From Aquatica leii (taxonomy: Eukaryota; Arthropoda; Insecta; Coleoptera; Lampyridae): DNA of 64,000 nt. The notes under the pieces are model-generated. The model made no database searches. It saw only the letters and a list, made by a program, of their open reading frames with translations, and was not told the origin of the DNA. Within the stretch, counting starts at the first letter, position 1; the number at the start of each line of letters is the position of its first letter. Location of the stretch: positions 54,060,837 to 54,124,836 of the forward strand of contig CM069438.1 in the NCBI GenBank assembly GCA_035610365.1, given 5' to 3'. Position numbers and translations under genes: made by a program. Of the stretch, positions 44,961-56,500 are shown piece after piece.

Positions 44961-45430
44961 CGTCTTACTACTGCGTCTTTTCTTTTTTCTGATTTTGTTC
45001 TTCCCCTCCCAACAAGTTCCTAAAATATATCTCCCATTCTTTAATTTGTATTCCTTTTGTCGTCGTTTTTTTCTTCCTTTTTTTCTTTAGGTACTTCCAT
45101 ACGTCTTCTTCCATTTTTATTCCTTTGATGTGCTCCTCTTGTTTCTTTTTGTTTTCTTCCTTCTTTCTCTCGCATGTTTTCTTGTATATTTTTACTGCTT
45201 CTTTGTATTCTTCCATTTCTTTCTTCCCTTTTTTCCACTGTTTTAAAGCTCTCCTTGTATTTTTCTTTGCTTCCTTGCATTCTCTATTTCACAATTTCTT
45301 CTATCCTATTTTCTCCCCCTTCCATTTTCTAAATCTGACTCTCTCTGTTGCTTTCTCCATCATCTCTCGTATTTCCTCCACACTCTCTTGTAATCTTTTT
45401 TCTACCCATACCGTTTTCCGTATTCTCTCT

Positions 45431-46234
45431 TTATATCTTTATACCCTCTTCTGTCCACCTTTTTTTCGTTATGTATTCCTCATCTTCTTCTCTCTCTTCC
45501 CTTTCTCTTCCTTCCATTGTCAATTCCAGTGGTTGGTGGTCTGACTCTACCCTTTCTCCCACTTTAAATGTCTTCACCTTTTCTCCAGCCTCTTCATTTG
45601 TCATTACAAAATCTATTATCGATTCTCCCCTTTCTCCTATGTACGTATAATCCCCCATTCCTTCGTCTTCTCTGTTCCTATCCATTATTTCCCACCCTTT
45701 TTCTTTGCACATTTCCAGCAGTTCTTCTCCCTCTTTATTTATCACTTTGTCCTTTGTCTCTTTCCCGTCCCTTTTCTTTTTTGTATTCCCCCTCTTCCCC
45801 TATTCTTGCGTTCAAATCCCCTCCTACTATTACCAATCCTTCTCTTCTATCATTTCTTTGATGTTTTTCCTTGTCTCTTTCATTATACTGCTATAAACTG
45901 TCACTACTTTTATTTTTGTTTTTCCCCACTGTATGTTCCTTTCTACAACTCCTCTTCTATGTTACACTTTCTTTTTCTTTCCCTGACTCGTCCATTTTTT
46001 CTTATTCCCGTTATTATTCCCCCCTTTGCTCTCCCTTTATTTTTCTCTTTCTGCATGTTGCACCACCCACTCAAATTCCTCCGGCAACTCTTTTTCCCAC
46101 CATTCCCAATCTTTTTCTTCCATCCATGTCTCCTGTAATCCCACTACATCCTGTTCCTTGATGTGCTTCCAAAAATTCTGTTCCTTGTTTTTTATTCCCG
46201 CTACGTTCCAAAATAATACTCTCAGCTTACTCAT
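45431..46234 (-). pseudogene. LINE APE-type endonuclease
   Basis: Starts MSKLRVLFWNVAGIKNKEQN (46234). The N in FWNVAG and the E in VGLQETWM are the APE metal-binding asparagine and glutamate. The next readable piece, 45745-45431, ends the domain with GDYTYIGERGESIIDFVMT and SDHQPLEL, the SDH motif with the catalytic histidine. The section 46037-45745 is out of frame. The domain nicks target DNA to prime reverse transcription. Confidence 0.85.
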
Positions 46235-46299
46235 CTCCCCCTGTGCTTTTTCCTTACTTTTTTTTTCCTCCTTTTTCTTTTCCTTTTCCATCACTCATT

Positions 46300-47130
46300 A
46301 TTCCTTTTCTTTGCCATTTCGTCAACTTTCTTTCCTTTATCGCCCCCCCCTTCTCCTTTTAGTTTTTTGCCTTTTGGTTACCTATTTTCTCTGCCCTTTC
46401 TCTACTCAGGCTCTATCCCTATCGTTCCATATGTATCTGTCTCCGTCTATATCTATTTTCCTGTATCCTACCCATACTCTTCTCCCTTCCGCTCTTTTCA
46501 CCGCTATGTTCATTATTTCTTTTTGCACTCTTCTTTCTTCCCATGTCAAATCGTGATTTATATATATTCTTGTATTCCTTAATTTCTTCTTCTCCAACAT
46601 CACCTTCTGTTTGTCCTCCCATCCTCCCATTTCCGCCACAACCCTCTCATTTTTCTTCTCTTTGTTTATTACTGTCACCTTTTTCACTTCCACTTTTACA
46701 TTTAATTTATCTTCCAGCATGATTGCTAAATCTTTTTGTGGTTCTTTACTTTTCCACCCCTTTAACACAATATTATTCTTCCTTTTGCATATTTCCTCAT
46801 CTTCCGCTTTTTTCTCCAGTTTTTCTATTTTCTCCACCAGTTCCTCCTTTTCTTTCTTCCGCTTCTTTTGCCTTTCTCCTATTTTTTTTCATTTCTTTGA
46901 TTTCTTGTCTTATTCCTTGCATATTTTCTTCCATCTGTTTCATCATTTCTCTCATTTTTTCTTTTAACTCCTTCATTTCTTTACTTCCTCCTTCTGTTCT
47001 TGAGGTTTTTCCCTCGATTTCCTCCGTCGTCTTTTTAATGTCCGGTGATCTTATTGGTTTTTTTTCCTCTTTTAAATATTTGTTGTCTTTCCTTTTCCTC
47101 TTCCTCTCTCTCTCTTTTATTCATTCCTTT
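46300..47130 (-). pseudogene. LINE ORF1 (coiled coil and nucleic-acid-binding-like)
   Basis: The longest open piece (46837-46406, 143 codons) starts in a coiled coil, MEKIEKLEKKAEDEE, followed by CKRKNNIVLKGW, an acidic/basic central region, then LRNTRIYINHDLTWEERRVQ and GRRVWVGYRKIDIDGDRY. This matches the general plan of LINE ORF1 proteins with a coiled coil followed by an RRM-like fold ending in a basic strand. Sequence right of 46837 continues lysine-rich coiled-coil coding in other frames to about 47130. It would bind element RNA in the cytoplasm. Confidence 0.7.
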
Positions 47131-47239
47131 TCCCTCTTTTTTTATTATATTAAAAAAATTTTATTTATTTATTTATTTTTTTTTAATAATAAAAAAATAT
47201 GTAACTAGAGGATAGCTTTGAAACATATTGGGAGTGGTT

Positions 47240-47348
47240 CGAAGCTGTTCGTATACTGATTACGCTAGATGTATTGATACTCAAGAATCAACCAATAGGC
47301 TCACACTCTTCCTCAATGAATGTCCAGCCACATGGTCACATCTATGGT
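47240..47348 (+). pseudogene. Ty1/copia RNase H fragment, copy 1
   Basis: Reads YTDYARCIDTQESTNRLT followed by FLNECPATWSHLW. The copia RNase H signature has the pattern 'sDaDyAgd.dtRkSTsGy.f.l...pisW.Sk'. The same segment recurs at 48453. Only about 35 codons remain. Confidence 0.7.
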
Positions 47349-47460
47349 GTTTGATTACCTAACTATGAAGTGGTTCTTTGTTAGAGCGTCGTTTGTTTCT
47401 TCAAGTTCATCGATTTCTTTCTTACCTTTTTAAGAGATTAAAATCGATTAAAGAGTCTCT
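47349..47460 (+). repeat. Penelope-like 3' untranslated fragment
   Basis: GATTACCTAACTATGAAGTGGT, then TCTTTGTTAGAGCGTCGTTT, matches 42.88 kb and 40.99 kb of the Penelope family. It begins abruptly after the copia fragment, marking the start of the second copy of the composite block. Confidence 0.75.
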
Positions 47461-48450
47461 TTATGTTTGATTCTTTATCTCTGGCCGAAGTTTTTCTTTT
47501 GTAAACGTTACTGGATCTAGCACTTTAAGTTCCGCACTTATTGATCTCTTAAGAGCACTTACTTTTAACGCTTTCATATTGATTTGTTTTTGTATTATTT
47601 TTTTAAACTTCCTGTCGCATTTCTACTACGTACGCCAATTTTTGCACTAAGGTAGTTTTTTAAATTTAAACTTTGCTCTCTATAGACATATGCTTGTTCT
47701 TCCACATAAGATCTCTTTAGCAACTAGAAAGTCTTGCAACTATGTTTGCATGTGTTCTTGGTGCAGCTTGATATTCCGACACCATATTTTTTTGAAGTAA
47801 CTGTCATATACCGCCAGGTCCCTACAAAGGAAGCATTGTTTCCGACAACTTTGCTGATAAATTTTTTTTTTCATTTATATTGTATTTTGGCTGACAGTCT
47901 TTTTTTTCTAATGCAGAACCTCCATATTAGAACATTTGATATAAGATATTGTAGGCTCAAGAATTTAAACAATATTTATTCTTCATTATCTTATTATCTC
48001 TTCCATTCTCAGAAGAATTTTCAATTATGTTCGAGTGATTGGTCTCAAGATGTCCTATTAGCTTAGTTGAGAGCATACACTTAGGCACTGAGACTTTTAA
48101 ACAGAGCCGACATTGAGATCTCTCTTCATTGTTTACCTCCAAAATTCTAATACGTGTATTTACGGTATTTCCGTTTCTTTGTACCCCAACGCAGGCCAAA
48201 CCTTAACAAACGATCACTCTCACTTAAACTATCGACTTTCTTCTTTATTGAAAAAAAAATTTGTCAAGACTTTATGAAAACACAAAGTGTCACAATGAAA
48301 CACAACAAACTGAAATTGTCCGACAGTAATTTTATAAACTCCACAAAAATTCCATGCTTTTCTAGAACTTCAAATGTTCTATAAATATTGTAGATTTTTA
48401 TGTCTGTTCGTGCTCAAAAAACACCCTTAACTGCTCTCTAGAATGCGTTG
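47461..48450 (-). pseudogene. hAT-type transposon 5' part with BED zinc finger, copy 2
   Basis: On the minus strand, KKRKYRKYTY near 48180 is followed in a neighbouring frame by QCRLCLKVSVPKCMLSTKL and then IGHLETNHS (about 48110-48020). This is the CX2C...HX4H pattern of a BED finger as in ZBED/hAT transposases. The rest of the transposase is not visible; after about 47960 the frame is lost. The right end (48390-48445) parallels the possible terminal repeat region of copy 1 (CTAGAGAGCAG and GGGTGTT on the minus strand). Plus-strand similarity to 43.0-43.5 kb (GTAAACGTTACT, ACTACGTACG, TATGTCTGTTCGTGCTC) shows both copies come from one family. Confidence 0.65.
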
Positions 48451-48452
48451 GG

Positions 48453-48645
48453 GCATTTGAGACATCATATGCTGATACTGATTATGCTAGATGTATTGAT
48501 ACTCGAGATTCAACAAATAGACTTACATTCCTTCTGAACGAAGGTCCAATCCCGTGGTCAAGTAAATTGCAAAACGTGGTATCGACCACTCAAACCACAT
48601 GAACTAAAGGACGCTATTTAACTACAAAAAAGTTGACCGAACTTA
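48453..48645 (+). pseudogene. Ty1/copia RNase H fragment, copy 2
   Basis: About 64 codons: AFETSYADTDYARCIDTRD, STNRLTFLLNEGPIPWSSKL and QNVVSTTQTT, then a stop and TKGRYLTTKKLTEL. This is the copia RNase H core with the catalytic D position retained in YADTDYA and the conserved W-S-S-K. RT and integrase of copia are absent. It is longer and less decayed than copy 1 at 47.24 kb. Confidence 0.82.
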
Positions 48646-49733
48646 AGTGTTACACAAAATGAAATTGTGATTAAAGTAACATGGATGAAAAATTTATTTT
48701 TAAGTAAATGCAATTTAAACTGTTTTTTCCAACACTAGAAGACTTTGGTAATTTTTAAGTAATTACATAAATAATCGTTTCGTCATTTGTCAGCTATTCA
48801 AAGCATGTTGACAAGATAAGTAATCCAGATGTACCTTTAGAGCTAAACGATAAACTTTAAAGTGTTAAGACGCTCTAGATTTATAGAGATTAAACGGTGT
48901 AGCAGTCATCAACCTCTTGTAACAAGTTAATAGTCGTTCTAAGCGCTCTAACCCAAGCAAAATTCTACAAAAATTTATACGTTAGTTTAAGCAACGTTTC
49001 TGTCGAAGAAAGGATAATGAAAAGTTTAACAAGGAGGGAGTATTGTGTTGATCACAAAAGCTCGTTAGTGAAGTCTCTGTGGATTAAATGAAAATTGCGC
49101 AAATATGCATGTTAAATTTAAAGCACTAATACACCATTTCACTAAACGTTCAGCAAGACCAGCACTTTGTTATAATTCATATAAATTGCCAAAAACGGTT
49201 AATGTAACCCACATACGCAATACGAAAGCTACCCTTTGCGGCCGTCCGCGTACGAATACTACACGATTAAATGAATAGGGTGAGCATTTTGTTCGGAACA
49301 CGTTCTAAATTTGTAATTCGAAATTACATCAGTCATTTCCTGATTGTATTTTACGTCACGTTTTGTAATTAATAGGATTTATCCGGTTTAGCATCTGTTT
49401 TAGCATGAGGTTAAATAAAACAATTTTCTGTCCGTGCGCTATTAATTAAACTTTCTAGTTTAAGAATGCTCGATTTTGTCGATTTCGATTTGTACCTAAA
49501 TCAAAGTGTTTAAATACGTAAAAATATAGAAAAAGCTTTGTTGTCAAACATATGCGTGCCACATAAAATTTTTTAAACATGGATAGTCAAAACAAGAAAC
49601 TTTAATTTTTTTTTGTTTGCCCAATATACTTGTGATTACAGTCTTTGTATATTTTTAATGTATTTAGCATTTCCGCGCCTTTAGAGTAAATTGAGAAAAT
49701 TAGTACCCGTCAAAATGTCTAATATTGTCATGT
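48646..49733. other. Unassigned AT-rich sequence
   Basis: No gene, RNA or repeat recognised. Confidence 0.5.
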
Positions 49734-50000
49734 CTATTTAATAATGCCACTAGTAAGTTGAGCTACCTGTCGGCATCGTCTCCAGGTAAATAGCAGGTGT
49801 TGGAATCGCGACCTAAAATCTAAGAAGACCAAACCAATAAATGCGCGACTGAATTGAAGACCTGTCGTTAATAGTTCTAACTTTGAGGCACCAGGCAAAC
49901 CCGTTGTATGTGGCTCACCATGTGTATAGGGGCACTGCACATGGTGGTTTATATTTTCTCCTTAATCATAAGAGTAATCTCAATAAATAAATAAAAAATA
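49734..50000 (+). repeat. Possible LINE 3' tail or SINE-like insertion
   Basis: A GC-richer, compact block ends in CTCAATAAATAAATAAAAAA, an AATA-type tail like those of I/R1-clade LINEs and their SINEs. No coding frame or tRNA promoter boxes are evident. Boundaries are approximate and no target duplication was found. Confidence 0.4.
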
Positions 50001-50529
50001 ACAGAACTAACATACACCGACATAGAGAATCCTAAAAAGAGACAGCCACTCAAAGACTTCCAAGTGCTGCAAAAATAAAACTCCACAAAAAACTTTAGCA
50101 GCAAAGAATATCCAAAAAACTTAAGACATCACGAACAAAGAAGCACTCCTTAACACCAAAAGAGTTTAACCATATGATCGGTAGCACAAAACGCAATCGA
50201 TTTGAAAGCAGTATTGAAAGCGGAGTAAAACCCTTCACCTTTTATACTACGGCCGTGGTAGATATTTAACTTTACCACAAGGATATCTAGGTGTTTTTCT
50301 AAGGAAAGAACAGACGCGCCTTGTTAAGACTGCTTTGAGCACATTAACCAAAGAAAAATCTATTCCCAGATTCTCTGAAGTTACCTTAAAAGGACTTTTT
50401 CATGGCGTACTGTGCCGAGCAGTCCAGCAAGAAGTGACTGGCGAGGATCTTAGAAAAAACCCTGGTCATGCAAAAGACATCACAAACTCAACTAGAGCCA
50501 TATATGAATTCGGAATTTGTAGAAATCTG
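50001..50529. other. Unassigned spacer before satellite 2
   Basis: A-rich, no recognised gene. It contains TACTACGGCCGTGGTAGA near 50247, a weak echo of the Penelope family marker. The 82-codon frame at 50335-50583 runs into the first satellite unit and has no domain. Confidence 0.5.
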
Positions 50530-53500
50530 GAGTGCTATGGATATAAACAAAAATTCGCAAGAACAACTTCTTTTCATAAGTGAAAACTCATGGGCAAAAT
50601 GTATAGTCTAGACCAGAAAAAAAGAAGAAGATTGACAAAGTGGCGACAAGTATCGAGCCAACGATGTCGACAGAGTAAACATCCCAGCTGTAAGGCAAAT
50701 GCCTTCAGAATCTAACCGATAAACCTACAGAGGATAAGCCGTAAGGCAGGTGCCTCGCTGAACCGCGTGCTCACATAGCACGTACCGATACCTAGCCCAT
50801 CCGACAAGTCTAACTAGACTTTCCTTTTAACGACACTTTCCATACTCTTACCTATCCTTCTTGTGGCGAACTTGTACCAAGCAAGTTCGGGTGGTTTGGT
50901 GGGTCCACATCCTCCTCCTCCTCCTCACTGTAAGGCAGTTTTAGCGTCTTAAAGTTAAAAATCAAGACCTTGTTATAGGAACTGGGTGAAGGGTGTTGTG
51001 AATATAAACAAAGAGTGAACGCTCATGAAAAAAAATACATAGTCTGGACTGCAGATCTTTAACGAGTTTTAAAGCGTTTGGGAGAGAAAAGGAAGAAAGG
51101 GCAAAAAAGATAAAGATTGAATAAGTTTTAGCGAGCGTCGAACCAACAATGATAACAGGAAAACCATCCCAGCTGTAAAGCAAATGCCTTTACTATCCTA
51201 CAGATAAACCTACGTCACTGTCAGGCAGCTTTAGCGCCTAAAAGTCAAAAATTCAGAGCTTGTTATAGAAGCTTAGAGCTCATGGAAAAAAATACAGTGT
51301 CAATTGCTGACTTTTTTCGACTGTTATTTAGGCGTCTGAAAGAAAAAATAAAAAAGATCAAAACATATGAAGATTGACAAAGTAAAGGCGGGTATCGAAC
51401 CAACGATGTCGACAAGGGAAATATCCCAGCTGTAAAAACAAATGCCTTCGGAACCTTACAGATAAACCTACACTATAAAGCAGCTTTAGCGCCTAAAAGT
51501 CAAAAATCCACAGTTTGTTATACAAACTGAGAATATTGTAGATATAAACAGAGATTTACAAAAACAATGTATCGTTATCACGAGCGAAAGAGTTAAAAAA
51601 TACATAATCTCGACTGCAGACCTTTTCCAAATCCTATTTAGGCGTCTGAGAGAGAAAAGAAAGAGGGAGCAAAAAATATGGGAACTGTCAAAGTAGTGGC
51701 GAGTATCGAACCAACGATGTAGACAAGGAAAACATCCCAGCTGTAAGGCAAATGCCTTCACAATCTTACAGATAAACCTACAACACTGTAAAGCAACTTT
51801 AGCGCCGAAAAGCTAAAAATCTAAAGCTTCCTTTAGAAGCTTAGTGTTAAGGATAAACAAAGATTCACAAGAAGAATCCATCCTTCTCATAAGTCTTATT
51901 TAGGCATCTGGAAGAGAAAAAAAGATAGAGCAATAACGATTGAGATTGATAAAGTAGCGACGAGCATCAAATCAACGATACCGACAAAAGAAACATCCCA
52001 GCTGTCAGGAAAAAACCTTCGCACTCTTACAGATAAACCTAAAACACTGTAAAATAGCCTTAGCGCCTAAGATTTAAAAATAAAGCTTCTTAGAGAGGGT
52101 TGTGGATATAAACAAAAATTCACAAAAACAACTTTTCCTTCTCAGGAGTGAAAGCTCATAGGAAAAAATACATAGTCTCGACCGCAGATCTTTCACGACT
52201 CTTATTAAGGCGTTTGGGAAAGGAAAAAACAACAAAAAACATAAAGATTGACAAAGTAACGGCGAGTATCGAACCAAAGATGTCGACAGGCTAAACATTC
52301 CAGCTGTAAGAATCTTAACAGGCAAACCGACATCACTGTAAAGCAGTTTTAGCGTCCGAAAGCCCATGAAAAAAAAACAGTCTCGAATGCAGAGCTTTCC
52401 CGAGTCTCATTTAGGCGTCTGGAAAAAAAAAGAAAAAGCAATAACGATAGAGATTGATAAAGTAGCGACGACCATCAAATCAACTATATATATATATCAA
52501 AAAGGAAAACAAAAGGAAACAAAAGATACAAAGATTAACAAAGTAACCACGAGCTTCGAAACAACGATGTCGACAGAGAAAACATCCCAACTGTCAGGAA
52601 CAAGCCTTCAAACACGTAGATAAATTCTACATCACTGTAAAACAGCTTTAGCACCTAAAAGTTAAAAATCAAGAGTTTCTTTTAGAAACTTAGTGATGTG
52701 GACGTAAAGAAAGATTCACAAGAACAACTTAGCCTTCTCACGAGTCTTATTTAGGCGCTTGGAAGAGAAAAAAAGAGAGAGCAATAACGATACAGATTGA
52801 TAAAGTAGCGACGAATAACAAATCAACGATATCGACAGGAGAAACATCCTAGCTGTCAGAAAAAAGCCTTCGCTCTCATACGGATAAAAATCTAAAGCTT
52901 CTTGGAGAAACTTAGAGGGTTGTGGATATAAACAAAAATTCACAAACAACTTTTCCTTCTCACGAGTGAAAGTTCGTAGGAAAAAATACATAGTCTCGAC
53001 TGCAGATCTTTCACGAGTCATATTAATGCGTTTGGGAGGAAAAAAAAACAATAAAAAACATAAAGATTGACAAAGTAACGGCTAATATCAAACCAACGAT
53101 GACGATAGGCTAAACATCCCAGCTGTAAGAATCTTACAGATAAACCTACAACACCGCAAGGCAGCTTTAGCGTCTGAAAGCTCATGGAAAAATACAGTCT
53201 CGACTGCAGAGCTTTCCCGAGTCTTATTTAAGCGTCTGGGAAAGAAAAAAAAACAAAAAAAGATTAATAAAGTAGCCGCGAGGATCGAATCAACGATGTC
53301 GACTGAGGAAACATCCCAACTGTCTACATCACTGTAAAGCAGCTATAACGCCTAAAAGTTAAAAATCTAAAGCTTCTTTTAGAAACTTAGTGTTGTGGAT
53401 GTAAACAAAGATTCACAAGAACAACTTATCCTTCACACGAATCTTATTTGGGCACCTGGAAGAGAAAAAAAAGAGACAGCAACAACGATAAAGATTGATA

Positions 53501-56500
53501 AATTAGCGACGAGCATTAAATCAACGATACCGACAAAAGAAACATCTCAGCTGTCAGGAAAAAACCTTCGCACTCTTACAGATAAACCTAAATCACTGTA
53601 AAATAGCTTTAGCGCCTAAGATTTAAAAATCTAAAGCTTCTTAGAGAAGATTGTGGATATAAACAAAAATTCACAAAAACAACTTTTCCTTCTCAGTAGT
53701 GAAAGCTCATAGGAAAAAATACATAGTCTCGACTGCAGATCTTTCACGAGTCTTATTAAGGCGTTTGGGAAGGGAAAAAACAACAAAAAACATAAAGATT
53801 GACAAAGTAACGGCGAGTATCGAACCAACGATGTCGACAGGCTAAACATTCCAGCTGTAAGAATCTTAACAGATAAACCGACATCACTGTAAAGCAGTTT
53901 TAGCGTCCGAAAGCCCATGAAAAAAATACAGTCTCGAATGCAGAGCTTTCCGGAGTCTCATTTAGGCGTCTGGAAAAAAAAAGAAAGAGCAATAACGATA
54001 GAGATTGATAAAGTAGCGACGACCATCAAATCAACTATATATATATATCACCGTTAGGTAGCTTTAGCGTCTGAAAGCTCATGGAAAAAAATCTCGACTG
54101 CAGAGCTTTTCCGAGTCTTATTTAGGCGTCTAGAAGGAAAAAGAAAACAAAAAAAAGATTAACAAAGTAGCCGCGAGCATCGAAACAACGATGTCGACAA
54201 AGGAAACATCCCAACTGTCAGGAACAAGCCTTCAAACACATAGATAAATTCTACATCACTGTAAAACAGCTTTAGCACCTAAAAGTTAAAAATCAAGAGC
54301 TTCTTTTAGAAACTTAGTGATGTGGACGTAAACAAAGATTCACAAGAACAACTTAGCCTTCTCACGAGTCTTATTTAGGCGCTTGGAAGAGAAAAAAAAG
54401 AGAGAGCAATAACGATAGAGATTGATAAAGTAGCGACGAATATCAAATCAACAATATCGACAGGAGAAACATCCTAGCTGTCAGAAAAAAGCCTTCGCAC
54501 TCTTACGGATAAAAATCTAAAGCTTCTTGGAGAAACTTAGAGGTTTGTGGATATAAACAAAAATTCACAAACAAACTTTTCCTTCTCACGAGTGAAAGCT
54601 CGTGGGAAAAAATACATAGTCTCGACTGCAGATCTTTCACGAGTCATATTAATGCGTTTGGGAGGAAAAAAACAATAAAAAACATAAAGATTGGCAAAGT
54701 AACGGCGAATATCAAACCAACGATGACGATAGGCTAAACATCCCAGCTGTAAGAATCTTACATATAAACCTACAACACCGCAAGGCAGCTTTAGCGTCTG
54801 AAGGCTCATGGAAAAATACAGTCTCGACTGCAGAGCTTTCCCGAGTCTTATTTAAGCGTCTGGAAAAGAAAAAAAACAAAAAAAAGATTAATAAAGTAGC
54901 CGCCAGGATCGAATCAACGATGTCGACTGAGGAAACATCCCAACTATCTACATCACTGTAAAGAAGCTATAACACCTAAAAGTTAAAAATCTAAAGCTTC
55001 TTTTAGAAACTTAGTGTTGTGGATGTAAACAAAGATTCACAAGAACAACTTATCCTTCACACGAATCTTATTTGGGCACCTGGAAGAGAAAAAAAAGAGA
55101 GAGCAACAACGATAAAGATTGATAAATTAGCGGCGAGCATCAAATCAACGATACCGACAAAAGAAACATCCCAGCTGTCAGGAAAAAACCTTCGCACTCT
55201 TACAGATAAACCTAAAACACTGTAAAATAGCCTTAGCGCCTAAGATTAAAAATTAAGTTTCTTAGAGAGAGTTGTGGATATAAACAAAAATTCACAAAAA
55301 CAACTTTTCCTTCTCAGGAGTGAAAGCTCATAGGAAAAAATACATAGTCTCGACTGCAGATCTTTCACGAGTCTTATTTAAGCGTCTGAGAAAGAAAAGG
55401 AAACAAAAGAAACAAAGATTAACAAAGTAACCACGAACTTCGAAACAACGATGTCGACAGAGGAAACATCCCAACTGTCAGGAACAAGCCTTCAAACACA
55501 TAGATAAATTCTACATCACTGTAAAACAGCTTTAGCACCTAAAAGTTAAAAATCAAGAGCTTCTTTTAGAAACTTAGTGATGTGGACGTAAAGAAAAATT
55601 CACAAGAACAACTTATCCTTCTCACAAGTCTTATTTAGGCGCCTGGAAGAGAAAAAAAAGAGAGCAATAACGATAGATTGATAAAGTAGCGACGAGAATC
55701 AAATCAACGATATCGACAGGAAAAACATCCTAGCTGTCAGGAAAAAACCTTCGCACTCTTACAGATAAACCTAAATCACTGTAAAGTAGCTTTAGCGCCT
55801 AAGATTTAAAAATCTAAAGCTTAGAGAAACTTAGATATAAACAAAACATCACAAACACAACTTTTCCTTCTCAAGAGGGAAAGCACATGGATAAAAATAC
55901 ATAGTCTTGACTGCAGATCTTTCACAACTCTTATTAAGACGTTTGGTAGGGAAAAAACAACAAAAAGCATAAAGATGGACTAAGTAACGGCGAGTATCAA
56001 ACCTACGATGTTGACAGACTAAACATCCCAGCTGTAAAAATCTTACAGATATACCTACATCACCGTTAGGCAGCTTTAGCGTCTGAAAGCTTATGGAAAC
56101 AATACAGTCTCGACTGCAAAGCTTTTCCAAGTCTTATTTAGGCGTCTAGAAGGAAAAAGAAAACAAAAAAAAAGATTAACAAAGTAGCCGCGAGCATCGA
56201 AACAACGATGTCGACAGGGGAAACATCCCAACTGTCAGGAAAAAGCCTTCAAACGATTACGGATAAAATCTGCATCACTGTAAAGCAGCTTTAACGCCTA
56301 AAAGTTAAAAATCTAGAGCTTCTTTTATAAACTTAGTGTTGTGGATGTAAACAAAGATTCACAAGAACAACTTATCCTTCTCACCAGTCTTATTTAGGCG
56401 CCTGGAAGAGAAAAAAAAGAGGGAACAATAACGATAGAGATTGATAAAGTAGCGAAGAGTATCAAATCAACGATATCGACAGGAGAAACATCCTAGCTGC

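Larger units (their letters stand above)
43512..47197 (-). mobile_element. LINE (APE-type, I/R1/jockey-like), nearly full length
   Basis: A 3.7-kb minus-strand element flanked by a 10-bp direct repeat TATGTAACTA (43502-43511 and 47198-47207). It has, 5' to 3' (right to left), ORF1 with a coiled coil, APE endonuclease, a lysine-rich linker, RT with YADD, and a C-terminal WRWVLGLD-type segment. The coding strand is strongly purine-rich, so the plus strand shows many long T/C-rich shadow frames. The 3' end lacks a long poly(A): it ends AATAAAGTTAAACTTATA on the minus strand. Frameshifts break ORF2 into at least five pieces. Inserted into a Penelope/hAT/copia composite. Confidence 0.9.

Noticed and set aside
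43529..47208. Long serine/phenylalanine/leucine-rich plus-strand ORFs
   Set aside because: They are antisense shadows of the purine-rich LINE coded on the minus strand.
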